Part shown: positions 23,473 through 30,907 of the stretch, in pieces
Numbering within the stretch: position 1 is the stretch's first letter
How the letters are laid out: every line of letters begins with the position of its first letter
Virus record (IMG/VR): IMGVR_UViG_3300022227_000014
Location: 1 to 35,179 of that record
Direction: 5' to 3' (one strand)
Source: a virus
Length of the DNA: 35,179 bases
Program-made: the position numbers and the translations under genes
The notes under the pieces: generated by a model
Database searches by the model: none
The model's input: the letters and a program-made list of their open reading frames with translations, nothing else
Told to the model about the DNA's origin: nothing

Positions 23473-23685
23473 ATGAAATTGAGAGAGACACTAACAGAAA
23501 GTAAAGTGGCCACAGATATAGTAAAAGCATTCAATAAGAAATATTTCAAAGTAAAATCATCTAAATCTGGTAAAGCAGAAGTCATTAGAATAGAATACAA
23601 TGATGCTGATGGTGATAAGAGTTGGATGAAATGGACTATAACAGATGAGGCTATTAAATTAGATGAAGATTTTGATAGTTTTTAA
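23473..23685 (+). CDS. small MKLRETLTES protein (70 aa)
   Basis: Begins MKLRETLTESKVATDIVKAF, nearly the same first nine residues as the next protein (MKLRDTLTEG) and similar to MKLRNVLSEA at 6604. The body is a lysine-rich strand-rich piece (KYFKVKSSKSGKAEVIRIEY, then DKSWMKWTI). No family recognised. The stop is 26 bases before the next ATG. Confidence 0.78.
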   Translation: MKLRETLTESKVATDIVKAFNKKYFKVKSSKSGKAEVIRIEYNDADGDKSWMKWTITDEAIKLDEDFDSF

Positions 23686-23710
23686 ACTACCAACTTTTGG
23701 AGAAAAAGTA

Positions 23711-24082
23711 ATGAAGCTACGCGATACATTAACTGAAGGCAAGATGTCAGGCCTAATGAATAAGGTAAAATCTATTTTCAAAGATAAGAAATATTATAGA
23801 ATAGAAAATAGAAAAACTCAAGATGGCATAGAGTTAATAATCACAATGAATATGGATGGCGGCGATTATCAATTCAGATTTGTCTTCAATGAAGATATAG
23901 ATGGAGTATATTACCAAGATGACGATGGCGCTTATGCTTCCGACCTCATTAATAAGACTGCACCTGAAGAGCATAATAGAGATGATTGGATGTGGGGAGG
24001 CATTTCTTCAGCCTGGTTTTCAAAGAACTTGAAATATTTTCAAGTTCCAGATGCAGAAGAAATGGGATTAGAACCTCTATAA
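23711..24082 (+). CDS. small MKLRDTLTEG protein (123 aa)
   Basis: The longer frame from 23663 overlaps the previous gene and lacks a binding site; ATG at 23711 has GGAGA at 23699-23703, 7 nt ahead, and starts MKLRDTLTEGK, so I take it. After the tag the body is KVKSIFKDKKYYRIENRKTQ followed by an aspartate-rich beta segment (GIELIITMNMDGGDYQFRFV, YYQDDDGAYASDL) and WMWGGISSAWFSKNLKYF. The middle resembles the preceding protein in composition (KKYF/KKYY, IRIEY/YRIEN), so the two may be diverged paralogs. Function unknown. Confidence 0.78.
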   Translation: MKLRDTLTEGKMSGLMNKVKSIFKDKKYYRIENRKTQDGIELIITMNMDGGDYQFRFVFNEDIDGVYYQDDDGAYASDLINKTAPEEHNRDDWMWGGISSAWFSKNLKYFQVPDAEEMGLEPL

Positions 24083-24143
24083 AGTTTAAAAATATATACA
24101 AGCTTAATTAGAATATATAAAGCACTAGCAAGGAGAGTTTCGT

Positions 24144-24584
24144 ATGATAAATACTGTACTATTAGCTACATTCATCAATAATAGACGGAATGTTAGCTCT
24201 GTTTTAAAATTAATATCAGACAACTTTGAAGTAAATAACGATAAAGTATTTCTTTTGAAGAACTCAGATGATGAAGATCAGTACGTTCTAACGTATAATA
24301 TTATAAGGAAAGATATTAAATTTTCTGACATTGTTAGAAACACTATTTCATTGCATAGAAAGAAAGATACAAATACTTTATACACACTTAATGCGCTGAA
24401 TGAAGTCGTGCTGCTACAAAACAATGGACAGCTGGATGAATCTTTTAGCGTTGATTGGAATGAATACAAGAATTGTATATTACTGACAAAGTATATGGAA
24501 GATGATATTTCAGATACTGAATCAGAAACTTTTGAACTACGGAGAATAAATACTGAGTTAGTAAAAGTGTTTACATTAAGATAG
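24144..24584 (+). CDS. hypothetical phage protein (146 aa)
   Basis: ATG follows AAGGAGAG. Two features suggest a conserved small phage family: an N-terminal alpha/beta segment (TVLLATFINNRRNVSSVLKL, NDKVFLLKN, YVLTYNI) and a central NTLYTLNALNEVV with FSVDWNEYKNCILLT. The family's role is not known to me. A 61-bp AT-rich gap before it contains no clear promoter. It stands at the border between the small-protein block and the glycan block, 9 bases before the 815-aa gene. Confidence 0.75.
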   Translation: MINTVLLATFINNRRNVSSVLKLISDNFEVNNDKVFLLKNSDDEDQYVLTYNIIRKDIKFSDIVRNTISLHRKKDTNTLYTLNALNEVVLLQNNGQLDESFSVDWNEYKNCILLTKYMEDDISDTESETFELRRINTELVKVFTLR

Positions 24585-24593
24585 AGGGCATAA

Positions 24594-27041
24594 ATGATAA
24601 AGTCGAATATTGAAGATGTGTTTGTTTCCATCATCTTGTTAGCCGAAGATACTGGTGTTGAACATACCAAGGCAGCTATAGATAATGTATTAGAGCAAAC
24701 ACATAAAAATCTGGAAATAGTTATATCAACACTATTTGATGATGAAGAACTAAGAGCAAAATACGATAATAACTGGAACATAAAATTCATTAAAGCTTCC
24801 AAGGGAATTGATTTTCTCAAAGAAGCTATTAATGAAACAAAAGGTGACATAATATTCTATAAGACTGTAACAAATGTCTTATGGTTTCCCCGACACATAC
24901 AGGCGCATTTAGAGGAATTCAAGCAGCAAAGAAAAGCTAAATGGGCCTTGAGTCATGTTGAGTATAGAGATTTGGCTAATCCAGATCATCCCCTCAATAC
25001 GATTGGATATAGAATAGAGAATCCTCCTGAGACGGTTAAGATTATACTTGATGAGATTGCTCATTACAAGGAAGTTGCAACTAATTGGGGAGAGTGTGTA
25101 GCACAACACGAAGGGGAAAATCTGTTTATGGCAGGTTTAATCCTTAAGCAATGGAATGAAGAAAGATTATCAGGAGTCATTCCATCTGAATTAACTGTTG
25201 TTCAATGGATTCCGGTTGATGGTGACAATCAAATGTCATATGAAGAAATGGCTAAGCAACTTGGAACCCCAGTCGAAACAGAAATTAAAGATGAAAATAA
25301 ATTTATTGATGGTAACATAGAAGTTGTAAGAACATTACCGACAGTTATGGGTAACTCTCATCTCGATGAGGCTTATAATAATCAGATGAGAGAAGCTATC
25401 AAAACAACTGTTGACATTAAAACGATTGGTATCAAGAGAACAATAGGACTGGGTGATGTAATATTAGTGGAGCCAATCATAAAGAAGCTTAAGGAAAAAC
25501 ATCCAGAAGCTATAATAACTTTATACACAGCTAAGCCTGATATAGTGAAATATTTCAAGAACAAGCCGCATGATGTTCAAACAATAGAAGAAAATCAATT
25601 GCTTCAAGACTTTCTTTCTACAACACAGAATCAATTGAAGTATGATCTTGATCTTTCTTATGAGAGTAGATTAGGAACACCATTCATTGAAGCGTATACT
25701 GCTGTTTGCGGAATAGAATGGAATGATTACAAAGATAAACATCCTCAGTTAGAAGGCGGAGATGGTGGAGGAGTTGCAAAAGATAGACCATATGTTGTAG
25801 TAGTTGGTGATGGATCTGGTTGGGCTGGTAAATCTTGGGGACAAGAAAACTATAAAGAGGTTGTACAAAACATAATCGATAGAGAATTCAGAGTAGTTGA
25901 GCCTGGATTTGAAATATTTAGTGGATTGACTGATGATCAACATGCAAAATGTGATTTAAATGAGTTGGTTACTATTATAAGAGATTGTTATTTCTATATC
26001 GGAACTGATAATGGCCCTATGCATATAGCTAGAGCATTCAATAAGCCTTGTATCATTATAGCTGGAGCTGCAATTCCATATTTCTCTACTCCAAATAGAG
26101 AAAAGATATTTTATGTCCAAGATAATTCATTAGATTGTTTGGGTTGCAAACATAAGCAATTCTTTAGTTCGCAAGGATCTAATAATCTAACATTCGTTCC
26201 AACATGTACTAATGAAACAGGCGTATTGTGCATGCAAACTATCAAGCCCGAACATGTCATAAGAGCTATAGATAAATTTTTAGATAGACCAAGATCAATA
26301 TTCAGACCTAAAACTCCTACTGATTTCTATTTCAATATCCCAGGGCATTCTTATTACTATGATGAAGGAATAGATCTTATTCAGCGAAGTGATATTGAAG
26401 AACATCCTGATCAAGTAGATGATTTACACGAACAATATTCTAGTAGATGGGAAGAGGTTTATGAAAAATATTCTAAGACTTTTGTAGAGGAAGTTTTGAA
26501 ACATAGACATGCTGAATCTCAGTTTAAAGAAGGAGATAAGAGAACATTTCTAGATGTTGGATGTAATATTGGATTAGTTGTTAAGGCCGCTGAAGAAGCT
26601 GGATTCAATGCGATTGGAATAGATTTGAATAGAAGTTCTATACTCAAAGGTAATGAATTATTTTCAAATTTGAAGCTTATTGAAGGTGATTTTATGGATA
26701 GATCTACTCAACCAAATGTCGATAATGACTGGAAAGAATTAGAGTATGATATTATAGCCTGCAATCAAACTCTAGAACACATTTCAGATCCTGTAAGATT
26801 CTTAAAAAGATGTAAAGAATATATGAGCGATACAGGCCTCATGTTCATTGGAATTCCATCGATGGATGAAGAAGGTGCTAGAGATAAAATGCATAGATTC
26901 CAAACATTAGGAACTGGTGAACATACATGGCTGCCAACTAATAAATCATTTGAATACCTGATGAAGAAAGTAAAACTAAACTATGAACACTTACAAGATA
27001 CAAGCAAAGGAATATTTGTCAAAGCATGGAAGAGAACATAG
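24594..27041 (+). CDS. three-domain protein: GT-A-like / GT9-like / methyltransferase (815 aa)
   Basis: Residues 1-110 look like a glycosyltransferase-2 type start (FVSIILLAEDTGVEHTKAAI, DNVLEQTHKNLEIVIST, KGDIIFYKTVTNVLWFPRHI) but without a clear DxD, so it may be degenerate. Residues about 280-580 are GT9/heptosyltransferase-like: RTIGLGDVILVEPIIKKLKE, YVVVVGDGSGWAGKSW, YIGTDNGPMHIARAFNKPCI, then a cysteine cluster DCLGCKHK...TCTNETGVLCM. Residues about 648-815 are a class I methyltransferase (FLDVGCNIGLVVKAAEEAGF, IGIDLN, IIACNQTLEHISDPVRFLKR, LMFIGIPS). A glycan transfer plus methyl-capping enzyme in one chain is the simplest reading. It abuts another methyltransferase gene. Acceptor unknown. 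Confidence 0.75.
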   Translation: MIKSNIEDVFVSIILLAEDTGVEHTKAAIDNVLEQTHKNLEIVISTLFDDEELRAKYDNNWNIKFIKASKGIDFLKEAINETKGDIIFYKTVTNVLWFPRHIQAHLEEFKQQRKAKWALSHVEYRDLANPDHPLNTIGYRIENPPETVKIILDEIAHYKEVATNWGECVAQHEGENLFMAGLILKQWNEERLSGVIPSELTVVQWIPVDGDNQMSYEEMAKQLGTPVETEIKDENKFIDGNIEVVRTLPTVMGNSHLDEAYNNQMREAIKTTVDIKTIGIKRTIGLGDVILVEPIIKKLKEKHPEAIITLYTAKPDIVKYFKNKPHDVQTIEENQLLQDFLSTTQNQLKYDLDLSYESRLGTPFIEAYTAVCGIEWNDYKDKHPQLEGGDGGGVAKDRPYVVVVGDGSGWAGKSWGQENYKEVVQNIIDREFRVVEPGFEIFSGLTDDQHAKCDLNELVTIIRDCYFYIGTDNGPMHIARAFNKPCIIIAGAAIPYFSTPNREKIFYVQDNSLDCLGCKHKQFFSSQGSNNLTFVPTCTNETGVLCMQTIKPEHVIRAIDKFLDRPRSIFRPKTPTDFYFNIPGHSYYYDEGIDLIQRSDIEEHPDQVDDLHEQYSSRWEEVYEKYSKTFVEEVLKHRHAESQFKEGDKRTFLDVGCNIGLVVKAAEEAGFNAIGIDLNRSSILKGNELFSNLKLIEGDFMDRSTQPNVDNDWKELEYDIIACNQTLEHISDPVRFLKRCKEYMSDTGLMFIGIPSMDEEGARDKMHRFQTLGTGEHTWLPTNKSFEYLMKKVKLNYEHLQDTSKGIFVKAWKRT

Positions 27042-27734
27042 ATGGTAAATAAAGATATGATTCCTGAAGAGGAAAGAACTTACCAAGAGTTTGTGAAAGT
27101 TATAAACACTGAAGATCATTATGTCGGTGGATGGGATTCAAGATCTGTCCAGGGCCCATTATCTCCTGGAAATGAAATAGTATCATTGAGAGAAATTGTA
27201 ATGGAAGTTATGCCAGCTGGAAACGTAATAGAGATAGGTTGTTGGATGGGATTATCTACTACAACAATAGCTCTATCACTAAAAGAAAGATGGACAGATA
27301 GATATAAGCTTTATGCAATTGATCCTCATGATTCAGAACATTCTATGAAAACTGATAGCACAAAAGAATACTTTGGCAATACGCCTGGTGGTTGGGACAT
27401 GCATGAAGTATTTTGGAGAAATTTACAGAAGTGGGGAATAGCTGATTTGGTGGATTTCACAAGAGCTAAATCTCATGATGTGAAGAATCTCAAACAGTTT
27501 AAAGATGTTGGATTCTTATGGATAGATGGTGATCATAGAGCTGAATCTGTAGAAATGGATTTATCTAGATTTGCTCCATTGGTTATTCCAAATGGTATTA
27601 TAGCTCTTCATGATAAGAATCTAGCTGGTGTTAGAGATTCTATTGAAAACTTTATGGAAGCAAATGAAGAATATGTTGTGCATGAAGACATGTTAGAGAG
27701 TGATTTAATCTACTTCTTGAAGAAAAAATTATGA
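27042..27734 (+). CDS. class I SAM-dependent methyltransferase (230 aa)
   Basis: Motif I VIEIGCWMGLSTTTIALSL lies at residues ~62-80, the acidic strand YKLYAIDPHDSEHS at ~88-101, and FLWIDGDHRAESVEMDLSRF with APLVIPNGIIALHDK at ~160-195, the pattern of Methyltransf_24-type sugar O-methyltransferases, similar in architecture to the zinc-finger methyltransferase at 9859. It begins directly after the 815-aa stop codon. A sugar O-methylation step in the glycan block is inferred from context. A nuclease-like gene fragment lies directly downstream. Confidence 0.8.
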   Translation: MVNKDMIPEEERTYQEFVKVINTEDHYVGGWDSRSVQGPLSPGNEIVSLREIVMEVMPAGNVIEIGCWMGLSTTTIALSLKERWTDRYKLYAIDPHDSEHSMKTDSTKEYFGNTPGGWDMHEVFWRNLQKWGIADLVDFTRAKSHDVKNLKQFKDVGFLWIDGDHRAESVEMDLSRFAPLVIPNGIIALHDKNLAGVRDSIENFMEANEEYVVHEDMLESDLIYFLKKKL

Positions 27735-27897
27735 AGAGATAACCTTTAAATTAAGTAATACAACCTATACACCAGATTTTTTCATTTACGATGAGAAGGG
27801 AGAGTTAATGAGAATAGAGGAATTTAAAAACAAATATAGAGAGCACAAACATAAATTTCATATATTATATAAAGATGATTTAGAAAGGGGTGATTAA
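27721..27897 (+). pseudogene. fragment of a PDF-type (Vsr/DUF559-like) nuclease gene
   Basis: After a TGA at 27718 this frame is open for 58 codons to a TAA at 27895. It reads EEITFKLSNTTYTPDFFIYD, then GELMRIEEFKNKYREHKHKF and HILYKDDLE. Y-x-PDF followed by an acid/basic strand and a late YKDDL is the core of small restriction/homing-type nucleases that fold like Vsr. The N-terminal part is missing and no plausible start reaches the PDF motif; only an ATG at 27808 (with GGGAGAG) could give a 29-residue stub. It looks like the 3' end of a decayed mobile endonuclease. Confidence 0.5.
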
Positions 27898-28357
27898 AAC
27901 GGAAACAGTAGGAGACTTATTTGATAAGCTTTGCATTTTAGAAAAAAGGCAACAAGTATTTAAAAATGAGAGTGAAAGACCAACAGATGTGCAAAAACAT
28001 CTTAAAGAGCAGAAGAGAGTGCTACTAAGATATCTCTCCGAGATTATGTTCGATGTATGCAATGGCGATAGATTAGCTGAATTCAAGAAATATAAAATAT
28101 ATGATAAGAAAGTAGCGACGGCTATGGAAGATAGTTTTGTTCATTCTATAGTGCAGTTAAATACAATAACACATGAGCTCTGGGATTTAGAAGATCAGAG
28201 AAGAGATAGATCATTATCTGATAATGAAAGACTAGGTGCAGCAGATAAAATCTCAATGTTCAATAAAAGAAGAAATGATGTTATAGATCATATCAATGAA
28301 ATATTTTCAATAGTCCAAGAGGAGGAGTCCGCCGATGGAAGAGGAGGAGTAGGATGA
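27890..28357 (+). CDS. DUF4254-like small helical protein (155 aa)
   Basis: The start is GTG at 27890, reading MIKTETVGDLFDKLCILEKR; the GAAAGGGG just ahead is the site. The ETVGDLFDKLCIL...HELWDLEDQRR layout resembles DUF4254-type proteins, which occur beside carbohydrate genes, but this is a weak resemblance. It is entirely helical and charged, with no cysteine pattern. It overlaps the end of the nuclease fragment by 8 nt and the next start by 4 nt (ATGA). Function unknown; association with sugar metabolism is by neighbourhood. Confidence 0.65.
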   Translation: MIKTETVGDLFDKLCILEKRQQVFKNESERPTDVQKHLKEQKRVLLRYLSEIMFDVCNGDRLAEFKKYKIYDKKVATAMEDSFVHSIVQLNTITHELWDLEDQRRDRSLSDNERLGAADKISMFNKRRNDVIDHINEIFSIVQEEESADGRGGVG

Positions 28358-29334
28358 AAAAAGTTTTAATATCAGGTGCTAATGGTCAATTGATGCTAGA
28401 TGTAAAAGATGCTCTAAACAAATATGAAGATATATTTTCAGTAAAGGGATACTCTGGTAGAGATATGTGGGATGTTACTGACTCTGAAGAATCGGAAAGA
28501 AGATTTCACGTTCATTCACCAGACATTTATATCCACGGAGCTTCTTATCACGTTGTAGATCAAATAGAAAAAGATCCTGTGAAAGCTCTAGATGTGAATG
28601 TAGCTTCTTTGCATAGAATAGCAAAGCTTTGTAATGACTACAATACTATGCTAATTAACTTCTCAACTGATTATGTATTTTCAGGGAACGATGTAGGCCC
28701 GAAAAATCCAGGAGAACTAAGTACATTGACATCATTATCAGTACCAACAATGATTGCTAGAATGGAATCTACTGGCCCGAAAGTTAATTTCGCTAAAGGT
28801 TACCCAGAAAACTGGACTCCTGATCCTGTGAATTTTTATGGATTGACAAAATATGCTGGTGAAAAGGCTGTGAGTAATAGTGCTGAGTTATATTTAAATA
28901 TAAGGGTATGTGGTTTGTTTGGTAATAGAGGTAGTAAATCGAAAGGCTGTGTTAATTTTCCTTTATTGGTGTTAGACAAGTTAGATGCTAATGAACAAAT
29001 GAAAGTGGTTAATGACCAGTATACGACCATTGGCTATACGAGAGATATAGCTGAAAACTTAGTTAATCAATTACGTACTATAGGTGAAAACGGAGATTAC
29101 TTTTATAAATCTACTATTCATTTAATGAACGAAGGAATATTAACTTGGTATGAACTTGCACTATTCATTGCTCAAATAAAAGGTAAAGAACATTTGATAA
29201 CACCTGTAAGCAGTGATGAAAATTACAGCGATGTTAAACGTGCAAAATATACAGCATTGAAAAACTCTTATACGAAACTGCCGCCCTGGCAATCAGCAAT
29301 AGTTCGATACTTACAGGAAATACGGAGATTATAA
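28354..29334 (+). CDS. RmlD-like dTDP-4-dehydrorhamnose reductase / NAD(P)-sugar dehydrogenase (326 aa)
   Basis: A Rossmann-type short-chain reductase. The dinucleotide loop is LISGANGQLM (residues 5-14), followed by a GRDMWDVTD segment, HSPDIYIHGASYHVVDQIEK, INFSTDYVFSG and the catalytic YGLTK with Y162 and K166. These are the signature elements of RmlD, which completes dTDP-L-rhamnose in four steps from glucose-1-phosphate. No RmlA or RmlB is seen in the window, so the pathway may start from a host intermediate. The GGAGGAG site precedes its ATG, which overlaps the previous stop by 4 nt. Other nucleotide-sugar reductases remain possible. Confidence 0.82.
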   Translation: MKKVLISGANGQLMLDVKDALNKYEDIFSVKGYSGRDMWDVTDSEESERRFHVHSPDIYIHGASYHVVDQIEKDPVKALDVNVASLHRIAKLCNDYNTMLINFSTDYVFSGNDVGPKNPGELSTLTSLSVPTMIARMESTGPKVNFAKGYPENWTPDPVNFYGLTKYAGEKAVSNSAELYLNIRVCGLFGNRGSKSKGCVNFPLLVLDKLDANEQMKVVNDQYTTIGYTRDIAENLVNQLRTIGENGDYFYKSTIHLMNEGILTWYELALFIAQIKGKEHLITPVSSDENYSDVKRAKYTALKNSYTKLPPWQSAIVRYLQEIRRL

Positions 29335-29556
29335 ATGACAGTTGAAGAAGCTAGCAAACTCAGGTTTGTGAGTGGAACGGAAAACTGTTTTTTAAGAGAA
29401 GGTGAAAAATATTTATCAGGTGAGAATTTGAAGTTTGAAAATCAAATGAAGAACATAAAAGAAACAGGAGATAACACATTTTATTTCTTTGAAGTTATAA
29501 GAAGTGATCCTCTTTTATTAAAATATAATAAGGACAAATTGGAAAAGATAAGATAA
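29335..29556 (+). CDS. hypothetical protein (73 aa)
   Basis: Starts at the base after the reductase stop. A single compact charged product (SKLRFVSGTENCFLREGEKY, NTFYFFEVIRSDPLLLKYNK) with one cysteine. No family recognised. Co-transcribed with reductase and cupin, so a role in the sugar block is possible only by position. Confidence 0.65.
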   Translation: MTVEEASKLRFVSGTENCFLREGEKYLSGENLKFENQMKNIKETGDNTFYFFEVIRSDPLLLKYNKDKLEKIR

Positions 29557-29591
29557 ACAATTCGAAATAATATTAGAAGAGAGGTTAAAAT

Positions 29592-30137
29592 ATGAGTTTT
29601 AGATTTCATCAGGATGATCGCGGGATTAGGTATTGTGATATTTTTCCTGAAATAGGCAAGGGCGATATAAATGTGACTGTGATTGAAAGTGGAGCTGTAG
29701 CACTCTGGCACCGACATGAACATCAAAGCGATTACCAATTGGTCGTTAAAGGATCATTGAAGATTGGTATGTGTAATATGCCATTATATAAAATGATGGA
29801 TGATGTAGATTATAAAAAATCCGATCTAGAAAAAGAGTGGAAAGAGAAGTATTTCAAGATATATTGTAACATAGTATATTCTGATGAACCTGAAAACTTT
29901 TTGTTTCCCAATGTTTTCTCCAAAAATGAATCTAAAGTATATTGGCATTACTTATCAGAAAAATCAGCCAACCGAGGACCATTATTCATTCCGGCTGGTT
30001 TATGGCACGGATGCTACAATTATACAGATGAACAAGCAATTCTAATTTACCACATCACAAATAAATGGGATGGTAAAGATGAAGACAGATGTGATCCTGA
30101 AATGATGGGTTGGGATTATACTCGTCAAATTAAATAG
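29592..30137 (+). CDS. RmlC-like cupin (dTDP-sugar 3,5-epimerase-like) (181 aa)
   Basis: The cupin metal/substrate motif is ALWHRHEHQSDYQLVVKGSL (H40, H42, H44) and the second is PLFIPAGLWHGCYNYTDEQA (H139), followed by ILIYHITNKWDGKDEDRCD. RmlC-type epimerases have the pattern of a His pair followed by a basic segment and a YxxxxDE-like end, and length here (181) fits RmlC (about 180). Paired with the RmlD-like gene two genes upstream, it would give two consecutive steps of a deoxysugar route. A simpler cupin isomerase of another sugar is possible. Confidence 0.72.
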   Translation: MSFRFHQDDRGIRYCDIFPEIGKGDINVTVIESGAVALWHRHEHQSDYQLVVKGSLKIGMCNMPLYKMMDDVDYKKSDLEKEWKEKYFKIYCNIVYSDEPENFLFPNVFSKNESKVYWHYLSEKSANRGPLFIPAGLWHGCYNYTDEQAILIYHITNKWDGKDEDRCDPEMMGWDYTRQIK

Positions 30138-30141
30138 TTAT

Positions 30142-30252
30142 ATGGTTTTATCAAAGATAGCAAAAGGAGATAATATTTTTCATTCTGGCAGAGGTATACC
30201 AAAAAAGTATAACAGGCTTGATGGCTATAAGATAATAAGAGAAGCTAAATGA
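30142..30252 (+). CDS. candidate small ORF (36 aa)
   Basis: The gap after the cupin holds one reading frame with an ATG at 30142: MVLSKIAKGDNIFHSGRGIP then KKYNRLDGYKIIREAK, ending at 30252. It overlaps the next start by 4 nt (ATGA). It is basic, has no recognised domain, and the ribosome-binding site is poor, so it is tentative. Confidence 0.4.
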   Translation: MVLSKIAKGDNIFHSGRGIPKKYNRLDGYKIIREAK

Positions 30253-30512
30253 ATCAATGGTACCCGAAGTGGGATTCGAACTGTTGTAATCCTCAACCTC
30301 CTGCAGGATATAGATGGGATTTTTGTACTCAAACAATGGAGCCAGATCCTGATTACATTATAGTTCCAAAGAATGAAGTAGAAATAAAAGATCCAGATAA
30401 ATGTACTTGTAACACTAGAAACCTAATGACTTATGGATGTGATTGCGGAGCATTCAAGAATGAACAAGTTCAAATAAGAAAGAAACGTAAAAGGTATAGG
30501 AAATACACATGA
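30249..30512 (+). CDS. small protein with C-terminal four-cysteine motif (87 aa)
   Basis: The N-terminus is aromatic and cysteine-rich (NQWYPKWDSNCCNPQPPAGY, RWDFCTQTME). At 30412-30462 is CTCNTRNLMTYGCDCGA, fitting CxC-x4-LM-x2-GCxCGA, a pattern found three times in this window and well suited to bind one zinc. The C-terminus after it is basic (KKRKRYRKYT). I recognise no named family. The tag may be a docking or metal-binding unit. The product is not secreted by any visible signal. Confidence 0.8.
   Translation: MNQWYPKWDSNCCNPQPPAGYRWDFCTQTMEPDPDYIIVPKNEVEIKDPDKCTCNTRNLMTYGCDCGAFKNEQVQIRKKRKRYRKYT
30258..30280 (-). other. tRNA 3'-end-like segment antisense to a gene start
   Basis: On the minus strand this reads TTCGAAT (T-loop), CCCAC (3' T-stem), TTCGGGT (3' acceptor), A (discriminator) and CCA, in exact tRNA spacing. 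The 5' T-stem that should precede it is not complementary and no other arm is visible, so it is not a tRNA gene. On the plus strand it encodes WYPKWDSN of the 87-aa protein. Confidence 0.3.
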
Positions 30513-30907
30513 GTTTTCATATGGCTATTCCAGATTTTATATCAAGGGTTGTTAAAGATAATCCAAGTGTAGAGGAAAAAACTCTATTCGATTTGATTAT
30601 AGATATAGCTAAAAGAATGAAGATAGATGGTTGTCAATTGAATTTTATGGTCGACCGGGATGGATACGTTGCAGCTTGGAATCACAACATTTTTCCTAAT
30701 GTTACCATATATTCATTTAACGTGTTTACAGAAAATTTTATGAAAGAGAATATCTATGATCATCTCAGTCAAGAAGACTTTGGTAGAATATCTATTTCAT
30801 TCAAACAACATGATAATAAAGATACACTTGTTCCGAGAACCAAGCCTAGTTGTACTTGCAGTACTAAACAATTGATGAGGGAAGGATGTATTTGTGGGGC
30901 AATCTAA
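30509..30907 (+). CDS. protein with C-terminal four-cysteine motif (132 aa)
   Basis: Overlaps the previous gene by 4 nt. The first ~100 residues are alpha/beta (MAIPDFISRVVKDNPSVEEK, TLFDLIIDIAKRMKIDGCQL, NFMVDRDGYVAAWNHN, YDHLSQEDFGRISISF). The C-terminus CTCSTKQLMREGCICGA at 30851-30901, one residue from the end, is the same tag as in the 87-aa protein. Its stop overlaps the start of the epimerase gene. Function unknown; the tag on unrelated bodies argues for a shared partner or localisation. Confidence 0.8.
   Translation: MSFHMAIPDFISRVVKDNPSVEEKTLFDLIIDIAKRMKIDGCQLNFMVDRDGYVAAWNHNIFPNVTIYSFNVFTENFMKENIYDHLSQEDFGRISISFKQHDNKDTLVPRTKPSCTCSTKQLMREGCICGAI

Noticed and set aside
23663-23710. 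N-terminal extension of the MKLRDTLTEG protein from an upstream start
   Set aside because: It overlaps the preceding gene, has no binding site, and the tag-like N-terminus with good SD starts at 23711.
24083-24143. TATATAAA near 24111 as a promoter
   Set aside because: Only a short AT string in an AT-rich gap without the element shared by the other gaps; too weak to call.
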